From: Chryseobacterium indologenes
GTDB taxonomy: Bacteria > Bacteroidota > Bacteroidia > Flavobacteriales > Weeksellaceae
NCBI GenBank assembly: GCA_002439165.1
Contig: DJTE01000025.1
Coordinates: forward strand, 1-25,087
Direction: 5' to 3'
Length of the DNA stretch: 25,087 bases
Positions 1-8,300 of the stretch are shown here, piece by piece (the first letter of the stretch is position 1; every line of letters starts with the position of its first letter). The notes below the pieces were generated by a model. It was not told where the DNA came from. It saw nothing but the letters and a program-made list of their open reading frames with translations, and ran no database searches. Both the position numbers and the translations under genes were made by a program.

Positions 1-22
1 GGCGGATTGAGCAGATTTTTTT
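1..22 (-). repeat. Dispersed ATCTGC-type intergenic repeat, copy A (cut by window edge)
   Basis: The first 22 bases, read on the minus strand, are identical to positions 22815-22836. They begin with seven A residues and run into ATCTGCTCAATCCGCC. The copy lies just 3' of the LRR gene stop codon and is cut by the window edge, so its full length is unknown. It belongs to the family of 9-bp-periodic repeats seen again at 22815 and 23106. Confidence 0.7.
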
Positions 23-28
23 CGGGTA

Positions 29-1996
29 CTAAATACCGAATTCATCTTTTTTCCAAATGCTTAAATTAAGCAATGGCAATCCACTGTAAATGGCTATTTC
101 CGGACGGTCCAGCTGCGATTCTAAATTTAATTCATTATAATTATCCACTGCTATATTGACTTCCTTTAAATCCGGTAAAGTGTTCAATACCCTTATGTCT
201 TTCACTTTTGTTTTGTATAAATCAAGACGTTCCAGTTTTTTTAACGGTTCCAATCCGGAAATATCATCTACTTCATAACTTTCCAAGAGTGTCAGCCATT
301 TCAGATTGGGGAATTTCGATATCCTTTCTAAATTAATTTTTCCCTGAAGGCCTGACAAATCTAATTTTTCAAGGGAAGGCTGTATTTCGAACGAAGAAAA
401 ATCTTTAATTTCACTATTCTGAAGGTCCAGAACTTTCAGCTTTTTCAAGGTTTTCAGCTCCAGTTTCATTGCTCCGTGAAGTTTCAGAAATTCCAAATTA
501 GGAAATCGATCCATCCCTTTAATATGACAATCATAGCCAGAAGCGCTCAGTCTTTTTAAGGATTTTATTTCTGGAAGTGTTTTAAGATCAAATTTTCTGT
601 CACTGACGATCCCAAGCGACTGTAAGCGTTTCAGATGCTCAAATCCCGTGAAACGTACTTTCGTTGAGATATCCGCTAAAATAAGCCTTAATAATTCGAG
701 CTTTTTTAACCTTCCTATATCGAAAGTCTGTTTTGTCTTTTTAATACTTACATACAGCCTTTTGAGCTTTTTTAAGGTCAGAATCGATTCAACGGTCTTC
801 GCTGAAACTTCAAAACCGATTTTTAAAGATTCCAGGGCTGTAAACTGTCCGACCGGGTAGGTTTTCAGCCTATTCCGTAAATCATCTGTTTCATAAAACA
901 CCAGTTCTTTCAGCTGCTTTTTCAGAGGAAGCAGTTTTAAAAAGCTCCGGACATCTGCATTTTCTTTTTCAAAACATGCTAATTCAAAACCTGTCAGATT
1001 AGGAAAGTGTTTGAAATAAGTATGTTTTTTGATGACAGAGTCTCTGAGTTCTATTCTTCTGATTTGTCTGGCAACAGGTAAAAAAGCATCCACATACAAT
1101 ATGGATTTGCCCAATGACAGGCTGGTTACCTTTTTAAATTCCCCGAGATCATCAATCGTTTTTTCTTTAAAACCGGTAAAATGTAATTCATTAATATAAT
1201 TTCTTAGAGACAGGATATTTTTTAAGCTGAATGGTTTTTCCCCCTTCACCAAACTGCAGATCATTTCTTTATTAAAAGGATTTTCCTGTCCCTCTGTATC
1301 TTCAACGGTGGTATCGCTGTCTATCTCCATTTCTCCAAGCTTCTCAAACTCCGAAATCCCTTCAAAGCTTCCTATCCTGCAGTTTTTAAAATCGATATTT
1401 CTTACCGATTTTTTAAAAGGTATAAAAGAAAGGTCGTCAAACTGCGAGTTGGAAACATAGATCATGCTGATAGATTTCTCTTTTATTTTTTTTGAATGAC
1501 AGGTGAAGGTTATTTTGTCTAATTCTAAGGAATACAGTCCTCCGATATTGCTCAGTTCCTGAATATTATCAATATGACAGTTTTTAATGAAAAGATGCCT
1601 GAATATCTTTGTTGATTCCGATGCCTGCATACCATTCAGACAACAGGCATCAAAGCTCATATTGGAAAAGCGGACATCGTGTGGAAAGTCTCTTATGATA
1701 TTGCCGCCATTATTTCTGAATGTTACATTATCAAGATAAAAATAACTGCAATGATCCAGCTTCAACAAGTCGGAAAAGCTGGGAATGATACAGTTGGTGA
1801 GATCTACTTTTCTTACATTGCTGAGATAGGGCAAAAATCCGGAGAAATCATCAATGGTTATATCCTTAAGCTTTAATACCGTCAGGTAATCTGATTTTTC
1901 ATGGTCTTCGCCTGGCGTGATGCCTAAAATCTCTTCTATTTTTTTAATTTCCTGTTCTGTTTTCAATGGTGTATTTATTTGATCGTTTTCTTTCAT
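29..1996 (-). CDS. Leucine-rich-repeat protein A (655 aa, cytosolic, function unknown)
   Basis: This is a long LRR protein without a signal peptide or membrane segment. After a charged N-terminus (about residues 1-40), irregular LxxLxxLxL units run almost to the end; one clear unit is LKKLERLDLYKTKVKDI. LRR solenoids normally bind protein partners, but nothing here identifies the partner. I chose the ATG at 1996 over the in-frame TTG six bases upstream because paralogue B starts MKEN at the same place. The start follows the TGA of the 147-aa membrane gene by six bases, so the two are probably co-translated. The C-terminus ends in DEFGI, as in paralogue B at 10805-12745, and the two align over their whole length. 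The LRR assignment is strong; the role is unknown. An immunity or defence role is only an inference from the neighbourhood. Confidence 0.85.
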   Translation of the reverse strand: MKENDQINTPLKTEQEIKKIEEILGITPGEDHEKSDYLTVLKLKDITIDDFSGFLPYLSNVRKVDLTNCIIPSFSDLLKLDHCSYFYLDNVTFRNNGGNIIRDFPHDVRFSNMSFDACCLNGMQASESTKIFRHLFIKNCHIDNIQELSNIGGLYSLELDKITFTCHSKKIKEKSISMIYVSNSQFDDLSFIPFKKSVRNIDFKNCRIGSFEGISEFEKLGEMEIDSDTTVEDTEGQENPFNKEMICSLVKGEKPFSLKNILSLRNYINELHFTGFKEKTIDDLGEFKKVTSLSLGKSILYVDAFLPVARQIRRIELRDSVIKKHTYFKHFPNLTGFELACFEKENADVRSFLKLLPLKKQLKELVFYETDDLRNRLKTYPVGQFTALESLKIGFEVSAKTVESILTLKKLKRLYVSIKKTKQTFDIGRLKKLELLRLILADISTKVRFTGFEHLKRLQSLGIVSDRKFDLKTLPEIKSLKRLSASGYDCHIKGMDRFPNLEFLKLHGAMKLELKTLKKLKVLDLQNSEIKDFSSFEIQPSLEKLDLSGLQGKINLERISKFPNLKWLTLLESYEVDDISGLEPLKKLERLDLYKTKVKDIRVLNTLPDLKEVNIAVDNYNELNLESQLDRPEIAIYSGLPLLNLSIWKKDEFGI

Positions 1997-2002
1997 TTCC
2001 AA

Positions 2003-2446
2003 TCAGTCTAATATAAAAAGTATACTATAAAATAACGGCAGCAGGGCCAATACAAACGGGATTAGTATCAGGTATTTTCCTTTTTGTGCCGCGTCGGCTT
2101 TCTGCTGCAGAGACATTTCTCTGTATTCCTGCAATGTCTGTTCAAAAAAGCATTTCCTACCCATTATGATAAAAATAAGCCCATAAAACAAGCCAATGGA
2201 TAAAAGCCCCAATACCCCGCCTAAGAATCTTCCTCTGGATCTATGTAGCGGTTCAAATACTCCGTCGGAAACACTACTGCTTAAAAATTCCAAATTCCAT
2301 AAGGCGAAACCGATGAGAAAAATAAGGACTGTTGCAGCCAGTACCAAAGAATTTCCCTTCCTGGCAAGCTGTATATCTTTTCCTTTTATCTCAAGATCAA
2401 ACATATTGTACCACAAGATTTTTTTCAGTACGGTCATTGTATTCAT
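2003..2446 (-). CDS. Three-helix inner-membrane protein (147 aa), unrecognised
   Basis: This is a small integral membrane protein with predicted helices at about residues 34-54, 75-95 and 125-146. A basic N-terminal stretch precedes helix 1, and a polar, charged cytosolic-type loop (about 96-124, rich in Gln, Lys and Glu) lies between helices 2 and 3. No catalytic motif is visible. Its stop codon sits six bases before the ATG of LRR protein A, which indicates a two-gene cassette. A decayed fragment of a homologous gene lies at the equivalent place upstream of LRR protein B (12805-12902), so the pairing is probably ancestral. It could anchor or partner the LRR protein, but that is an inference. 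I do not recognise the family. Confidence 0.7.
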   Translation of the reverse strand: MNTMTVLKKILWYNMFDLEIKGKDIQLARKGNSLVLAATVLIFLIGFALWNLEFLSSSVSDGVFEPLHRSRGRFLGGVLGLLSIGLFYGLIFIIMGRKCFFEQTLQEYREMSLQQKADAAQKGKYLILIPFVLALLPLFYSILFILD

Positions 2447-2461
2447 GATTTTATATACTGA

Positions 2462-2524
2462 TTACCACCCCAGACATTTTTTAAGTGAATAAAAATCTAC
2501 TTCAGGGAATATTTCAGTAAATGT
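2462..2524 (-). pseudogene. Short gene-tail-like remnant in spacer
   Basis: On the minus strand an open frame reads TFTEIFPEVDFYSLKKCLGW and then stops. It has no start codon. The frame resembles the spacer at 3049-3138 (IFPE, then D, then LK or FK before a Cys), and the flanking DNA is also similar (GATTAAAAA followed by TTAAA and ATTT). This looks like the 3' end of a lost gene of the same family. It could also be a diverged non-coding repeat. Confidence 0.35.
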
Positions 2525-2602
2525 TTAATTGTTTTTAATCGCCATCCCGTTCTTCTTACTCTTATATTGACGGTTTTCTTTCATTTTGCCCGTTAAATAG
2601 TT

Positions 2603-3016
2603 TTATTCAAACAAGAAAAAAACACCTTCCTCAATGACAGAAAAAATACGGGTAGAATGGATATATGAATCCGGATTACTTTTTTCAACGGCCATAATAT
2701 TAACAGGTCCCTCAAAATCATCATCAATGTCTTTTATCCAGTCCAGTAATTCTTCATCGTTAATGATATAGATTTTGTTATTAACTGATCTTTTGGACAA
2801 ATGAATAAAACCGTCAATTAATAAATAATCTTTTTGAGAATCCAGTTTACTGATAATATTTTCCAGGTTTTCATATGGAGTTCCAAGCCGGATATTCGGT
2901 TTCCAGGTGATTTTCTTTTTACTCACCTGCTCATACATCTTGTAGTAGTTAAATTCTACAATTTCCTTAACTAGAAAAGGATCTTTAATTATTCTGGATT
3001 GTGAAATTTTATCCAT
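2603..3016 (-). CDS. Hypothetical cytosolic protein (137 aa)
   Basis: This is a soluble acidic protein with no signal peptide or membrane segment. The N-terminal half is basic and mixed helix/strand (about residues 1-60). The C-terminal half alternates strands with acidic turns, for example DGFIHLSKRSVNNKIYIIND, followed by an acidic DIDDDFEG turn and a hydrophobic beta-rich end. I recognise no family and see no catalytic motif. The start is ATG at 3016. It stands alone, with spacers of 156 bp and 135 bp on either side that carry mutually similar gene remnants. This is the pattern expected where small genes are gained and lost by recombination. Small single-domain cytosolic proteins in such arrays are often immunity proteins, but that is an inference only. 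Confidence 0.6.
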   Translation of the reverse strand: MDKISQSRIIKDPFLVKEIVEFNYYKMYEQVSKKKITWKPNIRLGTPYENLENIISKLDSQKDYLLIDGFIHLSKRSVNNKIYIINDEELLDWIKDIDDDFEGPVNIMAVEKSNPDSYIHSTRIFSVIEEGVFFLFE

Positions 3017-3048
3017 AACTATTGTTAAAAAGTTTAAGCATTGATTAT

Positions 3049-3138
3049 TCAGTGATATCTCCGGCGATTCAGCTCCAATGTATTACATTTTTCCTTAAAG
3101 TACATTAAATCTGCGTCAGATAATGATTCAGGAAATAT
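3049..3138 (-). pseudogene. Short gene-tail-like remnant in spacer
   Basis: The minus strand has a 29-codon open stretch beginning IFPESLSDADLMYFKEKC and ending at a TGA. A stop lies immediately before it and no usable start is seen. It matches the remnant at 2462-2524 at both protein level (IFPE, acidic residue, aromatic, Lys and Cys) and DNA level through the AAATATTTCCTGAA region. I interpret it as a decayed 3' gene fragment. A shared non-coding repeat is the alternative. Confidence 0.35.
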
Positions 3139-3151
3139 TTAACCGTGTTTT

Positions 3152-3757
3152 TTAATCTTCATCTTCTTCCTCGTCATCATCATACTGATTATCTTCTTCC
3201 AGAACTTTCTTCACCCATTTTATGGTTTCCTGTGCTTTGGAATCATCTTTACCGATACGGATCAGAACAGGTAAAACATCATCGGCAACAAACGCATCAA
3301 AACTTCCACTCGACTCGTATTCGTCCTCAATGATCTCAATGAGGTTTTTGACAATGGCCGCTTTGTTTTCGGCACTCCACACCGGTTCCAGATCTCCCCA
3401 TGCTTTACTGAAAAAATACAAAGCGGACGTAAAATCCTCGTACTCCACAATATCATCATTCAGATAATTGGTGATTTCGTCCTGAATGGAAGCAATTTCT
3501 CCAGAATGTAAAGGAGCCAGTTTTCCGATCAGAATGTAGATCGACCAGTAAGGTTTGAATACACTGTAATCGCGGCTCAGGCCATACTTTATGGCTTCAG
3601 TCATCTGGCTGATGATGTTGGGGGAAAGCTTTGTTTCATACTTCAGCTCCTTCAGGAAGTCAAAAGTATCAGACAGTTTCCGTTCTTCCTGTTCTTTTAC
3701 TGAAATTAAAACCTCAGCAATTTTCTTTTCAAGCTCTTCATTCATCTGATATTCCAT
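3152..3757 (-). CDS. All-helical cytosolic protein with acidic tail (201 aa)
   Basis: The protein is strongly helical throughout, with amphipathic segments rich in Leu, Ile, Glu and Lys that suggest a short HEAT-like solenoid of about six helices. It ends in a very acidic tail (about residues 187-201, mostly Asp and Glu), which might mimic nucleic acid or bind a basic partner; that is inference. There is no signal peptide or membrane segment. I use the ATG at 3757, but a second Met four codons later (MNEE) is equally plausible. A terminator hairpin lies just upstream at 3785-3814, so this gene is probably transcribed apart from the 488-aa gene before it. I cannot name the family. Confidence 0.65.
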   Translation of the reverse strand: MEYQMNEELEKKIAEVLISVKEQEERKLSDTFDFLKELKYETKLSPNIISQMTEAIKYGLSRDYSVFKPYWSIYILIGKLAPLHSGEIASIQDEITNYLNDDIVEYEDFTSALYFFSKAWGDLEPVWSAENKAAIVKNLIEIIEDEYESSGSFDAFVADDVLPVLIRIGKDDSKAQETIKWVKKVLEEDNQYDDDEEEDED

Positions 3758-3784
3758 AGTTGTTATTTTCTCTTAAATCTGTAA

Positions 3785-3814
3785 TAAAGCCCACTCCGGA
3801 AAATCGGAATGGGC
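3785..3814 (-). terminator. Rho-independent terminator after the SUFU-like gene
   Basis: On the minus strand GCCCATTCCG pairs with CGGAGTGGGC (10 bp, one G-T pair) around a six-base loop, followed by TTTATT. It lies 21 bp after the stop of the 488-aa gene and would close the 416/102/488-aa transcription unit. Confidence 0.65.
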
Positions 3815-3834
3815 CCGGTATAATCTAATTGTTG

Positions 3835-5301
3835 TTAAAAAGGAAACAAAGGGGCAAGAACCGTTCCCTGGGCTTCCGGTGCGGTCTGGATATATTCCGG
3901 CTGGTAAGTCAGCGGAACCAGATTCATTTCTCCATTATCTTTCCATCCCTGAATAATTTCTCCTTTTGCCGCATTAACGATGTCGTTATCTTTACTTCTG
4001 AGTTTTGTTCTTTTCAGCCATTTAGCATCAAAAGGTTTGATTGAAATCATTAAAATCTCTTCCAGGTTAAGCTGTACTTTTTGCGGAACCAATTTAGACT
4101 CCATTCCCAGCATTATTCCCAGACTGCCATCTTTTAAGAACTTTCCGGGTGTTAAAAAGCTTCTGAGGTTATGGTTTTCATTGTTCTCGCGGTTTACCCA
4201 CAATTCAATGTTATCTTCCGTAAACTCAACGGTAAAATATTGGTGGGCAAGCATCAGGTTCTTGATATCCCCATGACCTAACGCTACCTGAGAGGTACTG
4301 TTGATCAGGGCCATAGCAAAATGCTTATGCATCACTTCGAAAGGAATATCTCCGTAAAACTCCATATAAAATTCAGCTCCGATACCGTTATACTGCAGAT
4401 TTGCATCATCACGTGACGAAGTATAAATATCCGATAAACCGTCTGTTATCAATATAGTTGTTTCCGGAGTGTGAATGACACGCATTTTACAGGAATTATG
4501 TACCGTGCTGTTTTCAGGCCAGGAATAATCCCTGAAACCACCTACACGCAGATAAATAATACGGTCGTCCAAAGCTCCCAGTGAACGGAAAAAATCGTGA
4601 CGCAACTGTACACCTTCCTTAAAGGCATCCTGCCGTTTTTTGTATTCAGGTTCTACTTCAATATGATCAATGGCGAGCAGGCTTAATCCATGTTCCTCGA
4701 ATGCAGGAATAGATTGTGCTTCTATTTTTCCGTTTTCATACCTGAAATAAAAGGCTTCCATTCCTCCGACAAGATGATAGATGGATTCTAAATCTCTACT
4801 GTTCCTCATAAAATCCAAAGAACGCATCGTAGAATCATCATAATACACAGTGGAATCGATAAACATTCCCAATTCATCTGCTTCCTGGCTAAAACGGGCC
4901 AGCATTTCACTTTTGATGGTTTTTTCATCCCGGTAAGATTCGTTTTCAATGCTGTATTTAATATCTTCCAGATACATGGCAACAGTATACTCTTCTGCCA
5001 CAATAGATTCTCCTTTTTTGAACGTGAATCTCACTTTGGAATGAGCAGGAAAGAAATCAATCAGTGAATGCGGTCTTGTTTCCTCAATTTTATCCAAATG
5101 CTCTTCGATTTCATCGGAACTGTTACTATTGTATACAATACCATTTTCGCGAAATTTCACTGTTCCTCCCGTACTTCCAAACTTTGTTTTTGTAATTTCT
5201 GTAAAATACTCCCTTCCTTCAATTAATAATGGCTGTAATTTTTCAGAAATTTCTGCCAACGTATTTTGTGCTTCTTCTGAGTTTAAATGATTGTTTTTCA
5301 T
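3835..5301 (-). CDS. SUFU-like domain protein (488 aa)
   Basis: This is a large cytosolic protein with no signal peptide. The region at about residues 279-430 resembles the suppressor-of-fused (SUFU) domain in motif order: a strand followed by DGLSDIY (287-293), then GIGAEFYMEF (306-315), a helix ending in ALGHGDI (340-346), and a late strand-rich stretch before LNLEEILMISIKP (411-423). Bacterial SUFU proteins are known as one of the immunity-protein families of polymorphic toxin systems. The first 270 residues are unrecognised and include an acidic, mainly helical stretch. A DAKWL motif (425-429) also occurs at the end of the 416-aa protein. The gene lies 38 bp after the 102-aa gene and is followed by a terminator. 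The SUFU call is by eye and tentative; the immunity role is an inference from family and context. Confidence 0.5.
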   Translation of the reverse strand: MKNNHLNSEEAQNTLAEISEKLQPLLIEGREYFTEITKTKFGSTGGTVKFRENGIVYNSNSSDEIEEHLDKIEETRPHSLIDFFPAHSKVRFTFKKGESIVAEEYTVAMYLEDIKYSIENESYRDEKTIKSEMLARFSQEADELGMFIDSTVYYDDSTMRSLDFMRNSRDLESIYHLVGGMEAFYFRYENGKIEAQSIPAFEEHGLSLLAIDHIEVEPEYKKRQDAFKEGVQLRHDFFRSLGALDDRIIYLRVGGFRDYSWPENSTVHNSCKMRVIHTPETTILITDGLSDIYTSSRDDANLQYNGIGAEFYMEFYGDIPFEVMHKHFAMALINSTSQVALGHGDIKNLMLAHQYFTVEFTEDNIELWVNRENNENHNLRSFLTPGKFLKDGSLGIMLGMESKLVPQKVQLNLEEILMISIKPFDAKWLKRTKLRSKDNDIVNAAKGEIIQGWKDNGEMNLVPLTYQPEYIQTAPEAQGTVLAPLFPF

Positions 5302-5339
5302 AATTTTATTATTAGTTTAAAACATTTATTCTTTAATTT

Positions 5340-5648
5340 TTATAGCCAGTCGCCATGAAATGCCTTCATCTGCTCAACTGTTCCCTCGAACTGTGCTTCT
5401 GTAAATGCATCCTGCAAACGCATAAGGCTTCCCCGCTGTGCTGCAAAAAAAATGGTCTTCCTGTCTGTTACTATTTTGAATAATGATTCATAGTGACCTT
5501 CTCTCAGATAAATATATCCGAATTCCACTTTTGTATAGGCTAAATCAGCAAAGTCTTCACCTTCTGCTAATTCTCCTACTGCGGTATTGGCAAGAATTTC
5601 TTTTACTTCTTTAAGCTGGCCGCCTGATAATTTTTCTGCTTTTTCCAT
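5340..5648 (-). CDS. Hypothetical small cytosolic protein (102 aa)
   Basis: This is an acidic soluble protein. An N-terminal helix rich in Lys and Glu (about residues 1-25) is followed by an acidic turn, two or three beta strands (about 38-70, including KVEFGYIYLREGHYE) and a C-terminal amphipathic helix. There is no signal peptide, membrane segment or recognised motif. It sits 32 bp after the 416-aa gene and 38 bp before the SUFU-like gene on the same strand, with no terminator between them. It is therefore probably the middle gene of a three-gene operon and may be a small partner of one of the two large proteins. The start is ATG at 5648. The function is unknown. Confidence 0.6.
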   Translation of the reverse strand: MEKAEKLSGGQLKEVKEILANTAVGELAEGEDFADLAYTKVEFGYIYLREGHYESLFKIVTDRKTIFFAAQRGSLMRLQDAFTEAQFEGTVEQMKAFHGDWL

Positions 5649-5680
5649 ATTTATTTTTCTTTATAAGGTTTTGGTTATTG

Positions 5681-6931
5681 TTAATCATATTCACTAAAGA
5701 TGTAAGAAAACGGCTCCAGCGGATATTGCTCCAGCCACTTTGCATCGGTTACTTTAACCGTTATTTCATAAGCCGGCCATTTTTCAAAAGAATAGAGATC
5801 TATAATTTCTTCATTGCTCAATTGGTAAAAGTCCGGATAAGGGACATCCCTGATTTTTTCTATTTTTGAGCTCACGATGAATTCTTCGGCAATCTCCCTG
5901 TGTCTGAGATAGAGTGTGTGGGTATCTCTAATGTCTTTTTCTTTTATAATGGCGTTTAGTTTTTCAAACAAAGGTCCCTCTATCTGGTATTCCTTACCTG
6001 AAAAGGATTCCAATCGTTTTAGCATAAACTTCAGCACACTCATTTTTGTTTCCAGGAATATGCGGTCATCATCTTCACTCATGATCATCAGTTTGAAAGA
6101 AATAGTATCGCCATCGATTAGTGTTTCATACACTACGGGACTGCCCCATTTCAAAATAGATTCAGGAGAGCTGGCATAGGCATCCTTTTTCTTCGGATTC
6201 AAAACCATTTGGGTCATTTCACCATCAATATAGGAAGACCCCATACTTCCACTGCCACATTTTACGATCCCCCAATCCGTTTCACGTTGGTATAAAATCC
6301 CAAACGACTTTGCTGTTCTCACAAGGGTTCCCTCCCACTTTTGCAGGTTTTCGTCAGACAGATCGGTAATCACCGTATCGGAATCCTTATAATATTTCTC
6401 TCCCAATGCAGGAAACCATAAAATATCTTTCGGGGTATTGAGCAGGTAATCCGGTATCATATACTTCCAAACAGGCATAAAACCTTCTTTTGAAGTCAGA
6501 TCTGAAGCAGAAACAGGAACTTCATCCTGAGCTGGAAATCTGGGTTCGCAGGCATCGTATTCCCGTGCCGGATCAAATGCCGCTGAATCCCAATAATTCA
6601 TATCTTTCAGGTGCTCCAGCCATGCAGGATGTGTTACCGTGATATCCAGCACTCCATTCTTCCACCCTTCTTCGCTGGGTTCGCCCATTTCCAGATCCAC
6701 CGACCGGATAAAAGCGCGTGCATTTTGCCTCATCCACGATTCATCAAGAGTATCATCAAAATCAACTTCTTTTTTTATAGGAGAATCGTTATTAACGTTA
6801 CGGTAAAGCAGCATTAATGCGAATCCAGGTGAAGCATTAATGTAATTGCTGTCGGGATGAATAACCTGGACACTGATTTTAATTTTTGATTCCCGGCGTT
6901 CTATAACACCGACTTGGTAGAGTACTGACAT
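5681..6931 (-). CDS. Hypothetical cytosolic protein (416 aa) with terminal WL modules
   Basis: This is a soluble protein of mixed alpha/beta character with many Asp, Glu, Trp and Tyr residues, no signal peptide and no membrane segment. Two short stretches look alike: DITVTHPAWLEHL (about residues 96-108) and ITVKVTDAKWLEQY (about 390-403). A related DAKWL stretch occurs in the downstream 488-aa protein, so the two large proteins may share a small beta module. The central part includes a Gly/Ser-rich CGSGSMGSSY segment. I do not recognise the family. The gene probably leads the 416/102/488-aa operon. The 64 bp separating it from the secreted-protein gene upstream holds no clear terminator, so read-through from that operon is possible. 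Confidence 0.65.
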   Translation of the reverse strand: MSVLYQVGVIERRESKIKISVQVIHPDSNYINASPGFALMLLYRNVNNDSPIKKEVDFDDTLDESWMRQNARAFIRSVDLEMGEPSEEGWKNGVLDITVTHPAWLEHLKDMNYWDSAAFDPAREYDACEPRFPAQDEVPVSASDLTSKEGFMPVWKYMIPDYLLNTPKDILWFPALGEKYYKDSDTVITDLSDENLQKWEGTLVRTAKSFGILYQRETDWGIVKCGSGSMGSSYIDGEMTQMVLNPKKKDAYASSPESILKWGSPVVYETLIDGDTISFKLMIMSEDDDRIFLETKMSVLKFMLKRLESFSGKEYQIEGPLFEKLNAIIKEKDIRDTHTLYLRHREIAEEFIVSSKIEKIRDVPYPDFYQLSNEEIIDLYSFEKWPAYEITVKVTDAKWLEQYPLEPFSYIFSEYD

Positions 6932-6995
6932 TGTAATTGTTTTTAAATATTAAATAAATTTCCGGTCTATGATAAGTTTTCGGATTATTTCCAGA

Positions 6996-8297
6996 TTAGT
7001 TTACAGCAGCATACTGCACCACAGCACCGTTTATTCTTTTCGTATCATAAAAGAAACATTCCACTGTATGCTCATCCTGTATTTTTAATTTTCCCGGATA
7101 ATAATTTTCTGAGAGATTTGAGCTGATTTTTTTAGTAAGTTCCAGATCAGAATTATAAACATAATACTCCCAGCGATTGTTTTCATTTAGTGAGAGCACT
7201 ACGATATTACCATTGGTAAACACCGCCATTTTTGCCGATTCTATATAATCAAATAACTTAATTTTAATGTTTTTTTTAATATCAAAACCGGCATTTGCTT
7301 TCGTCAGATTCATTTCTTCATACCCAATTCTTTGGGTTAAAAAAACAGGATTATTTGAGGAATCAATATAGAATCCATTATATTTTACCAGCTTCGCGTC
7401 CATATACATACGATCATTAAAGTATTTAAACGCTGTCTGCTCTTCAAGGGTTCTGCCATCAAACTTATAAATATATGTTTTATATATCATATCAAAATGG
7501 TTCAGGCCAGAGGCAGAGAAATAGTAATCCGGCCCCACCTTTGAAATCCCTGATATATCTATTCTGCCCTTATCGTGATTCACCGAAATGACATGGGAAA
7601 TCTGGTCCAGAACTTTTGGGAAAAATTCTTCTTTATCATCATGAAATTTATTCAGGTCAACCGTGATCACTTCAAGCTTCTGATAATCTCTGATTTCTTC
7701 AGAAGCCGCTAACACATGAATTTTATCTTTTTCAAAAATCAGATCTTTCAGATAGCAGGAATAATCGTTTTTAATAGCATACGTGGTGCCGTACTGTTCA
7801 AGATCCAGAACTGTAATCATAGGCTGCCATCCGTGGACAAAAAGATCCTTTGAATCCTTAAAGCCAAGCGAATTACTTCCAATGATGAATTTTTTAAGCT
7901 CTGCATTATAGCTGATTGTCTGTGGTGAAAAAGTGGAACTGATTTTTATGGGTTTATAATTTTTATCGGTTGAAATCACTACATATCTGTCATCATCAGA
8001 GGTATCTGAAAAATCAATTGCTTTATTGATGAACGGAGATCTTTTTTTGGCATCCTTTTCCAAAACTTTAATCCGTCCGATAAGCATGTGATTACCCAGT
8101 TCATCGGTCGCCTCATCAAATATGATGACCCAGAATCCTTTAAAATAAACAGGATATTCTTTAATCGCCGCATCCGGAATTCCGGGTTTTGGCGCTCCGG
8201 TATTGATCCGTGAGGAAATAGTTTTAAAAGTGGCTTTCTGTTGGGCCAATACCGGCAATCCGGCCAGAAATGTGGCAAGAATGATATATTTTTTCAT
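6996..8297 (-). CDS. Secreted beta-rich protein (433 aa), unrecognised
   Basis: The N-terminus is a Sec signal peptide, MKKYIILATFLAGLPVLAQQ, with probable cleavage after VLA, so the protein is periplasmic or exported. There is no lipobox. The mature part is a long series of strand-turn-strand blocks with recurring aromatic and acidic turns, for example KLEVITVDLNKFHDD and KYNGFYIDSSNNPVFLT. This is the look of a beta-propeller, but I cannot identify a defined repeat. No catalytic motif is visible. It starts three bases after the stop of the second secreted paralogue (8301-9398), so it is translationally coupled to the pair and likely works with them. Confidence 0.65.
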   Translation of the reverse strand: MKKYIILATFLAGLPVLAQQKATFKTISSRINTGAPKPGIPDAAIKEYPVYFKGFWVIIFDEATDELGNHMLIGRIKVLEKDAKKRSPFINKAIDFSDTSDDDRYVVISTDKNYKPIKISSTFSPQTISYNAELKKFIIGSNSLGFKDSKDLFVHGWQPMITVLDLEQYGTTYAIKNDYSCYLKDLIFEKDKIHVLAASEEIRDYQKLEVITVDLNKFHDDKEEFFPKVLDQISHVISVNHDKGRIDISGISKVGPDYYFSASGLNHFDMIYKTYIYKFDGRTLEEQTAFKYFNDRMYMDAKLVKYNGFYIDSSNNPVFLTQRIGYEEMNLTKANAGFDIKKNIKIKLFDYIESAKMAVFTNGNIVVLSLNENNRWEYYVYNSDLELTKKISSNLSENYYPGKLKIQDEHTVECFFYDTKRINGAVVQYAAVN

Positions 8298-8300
8298 GGT

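Noticed and set aside
1679..1876. Plus-strand frame opposite LRR protein A
   Set aside because: It is a shadow of the LRR repeat pattern on the other strand.
2525..2584. 19-codon frame starting MKENRQ, like the MKEN start of both LRR proteins
   Set aside because: Similarity is limited to about the first six codons and is lost afterwards, too little to call an LRR remnant.
3145..3467. Plus-strand frames opposite the 201-aa gene
   Set aside because: They are antisense shadows of a better-supported minus-strand gene, with no start context or domain of their own.
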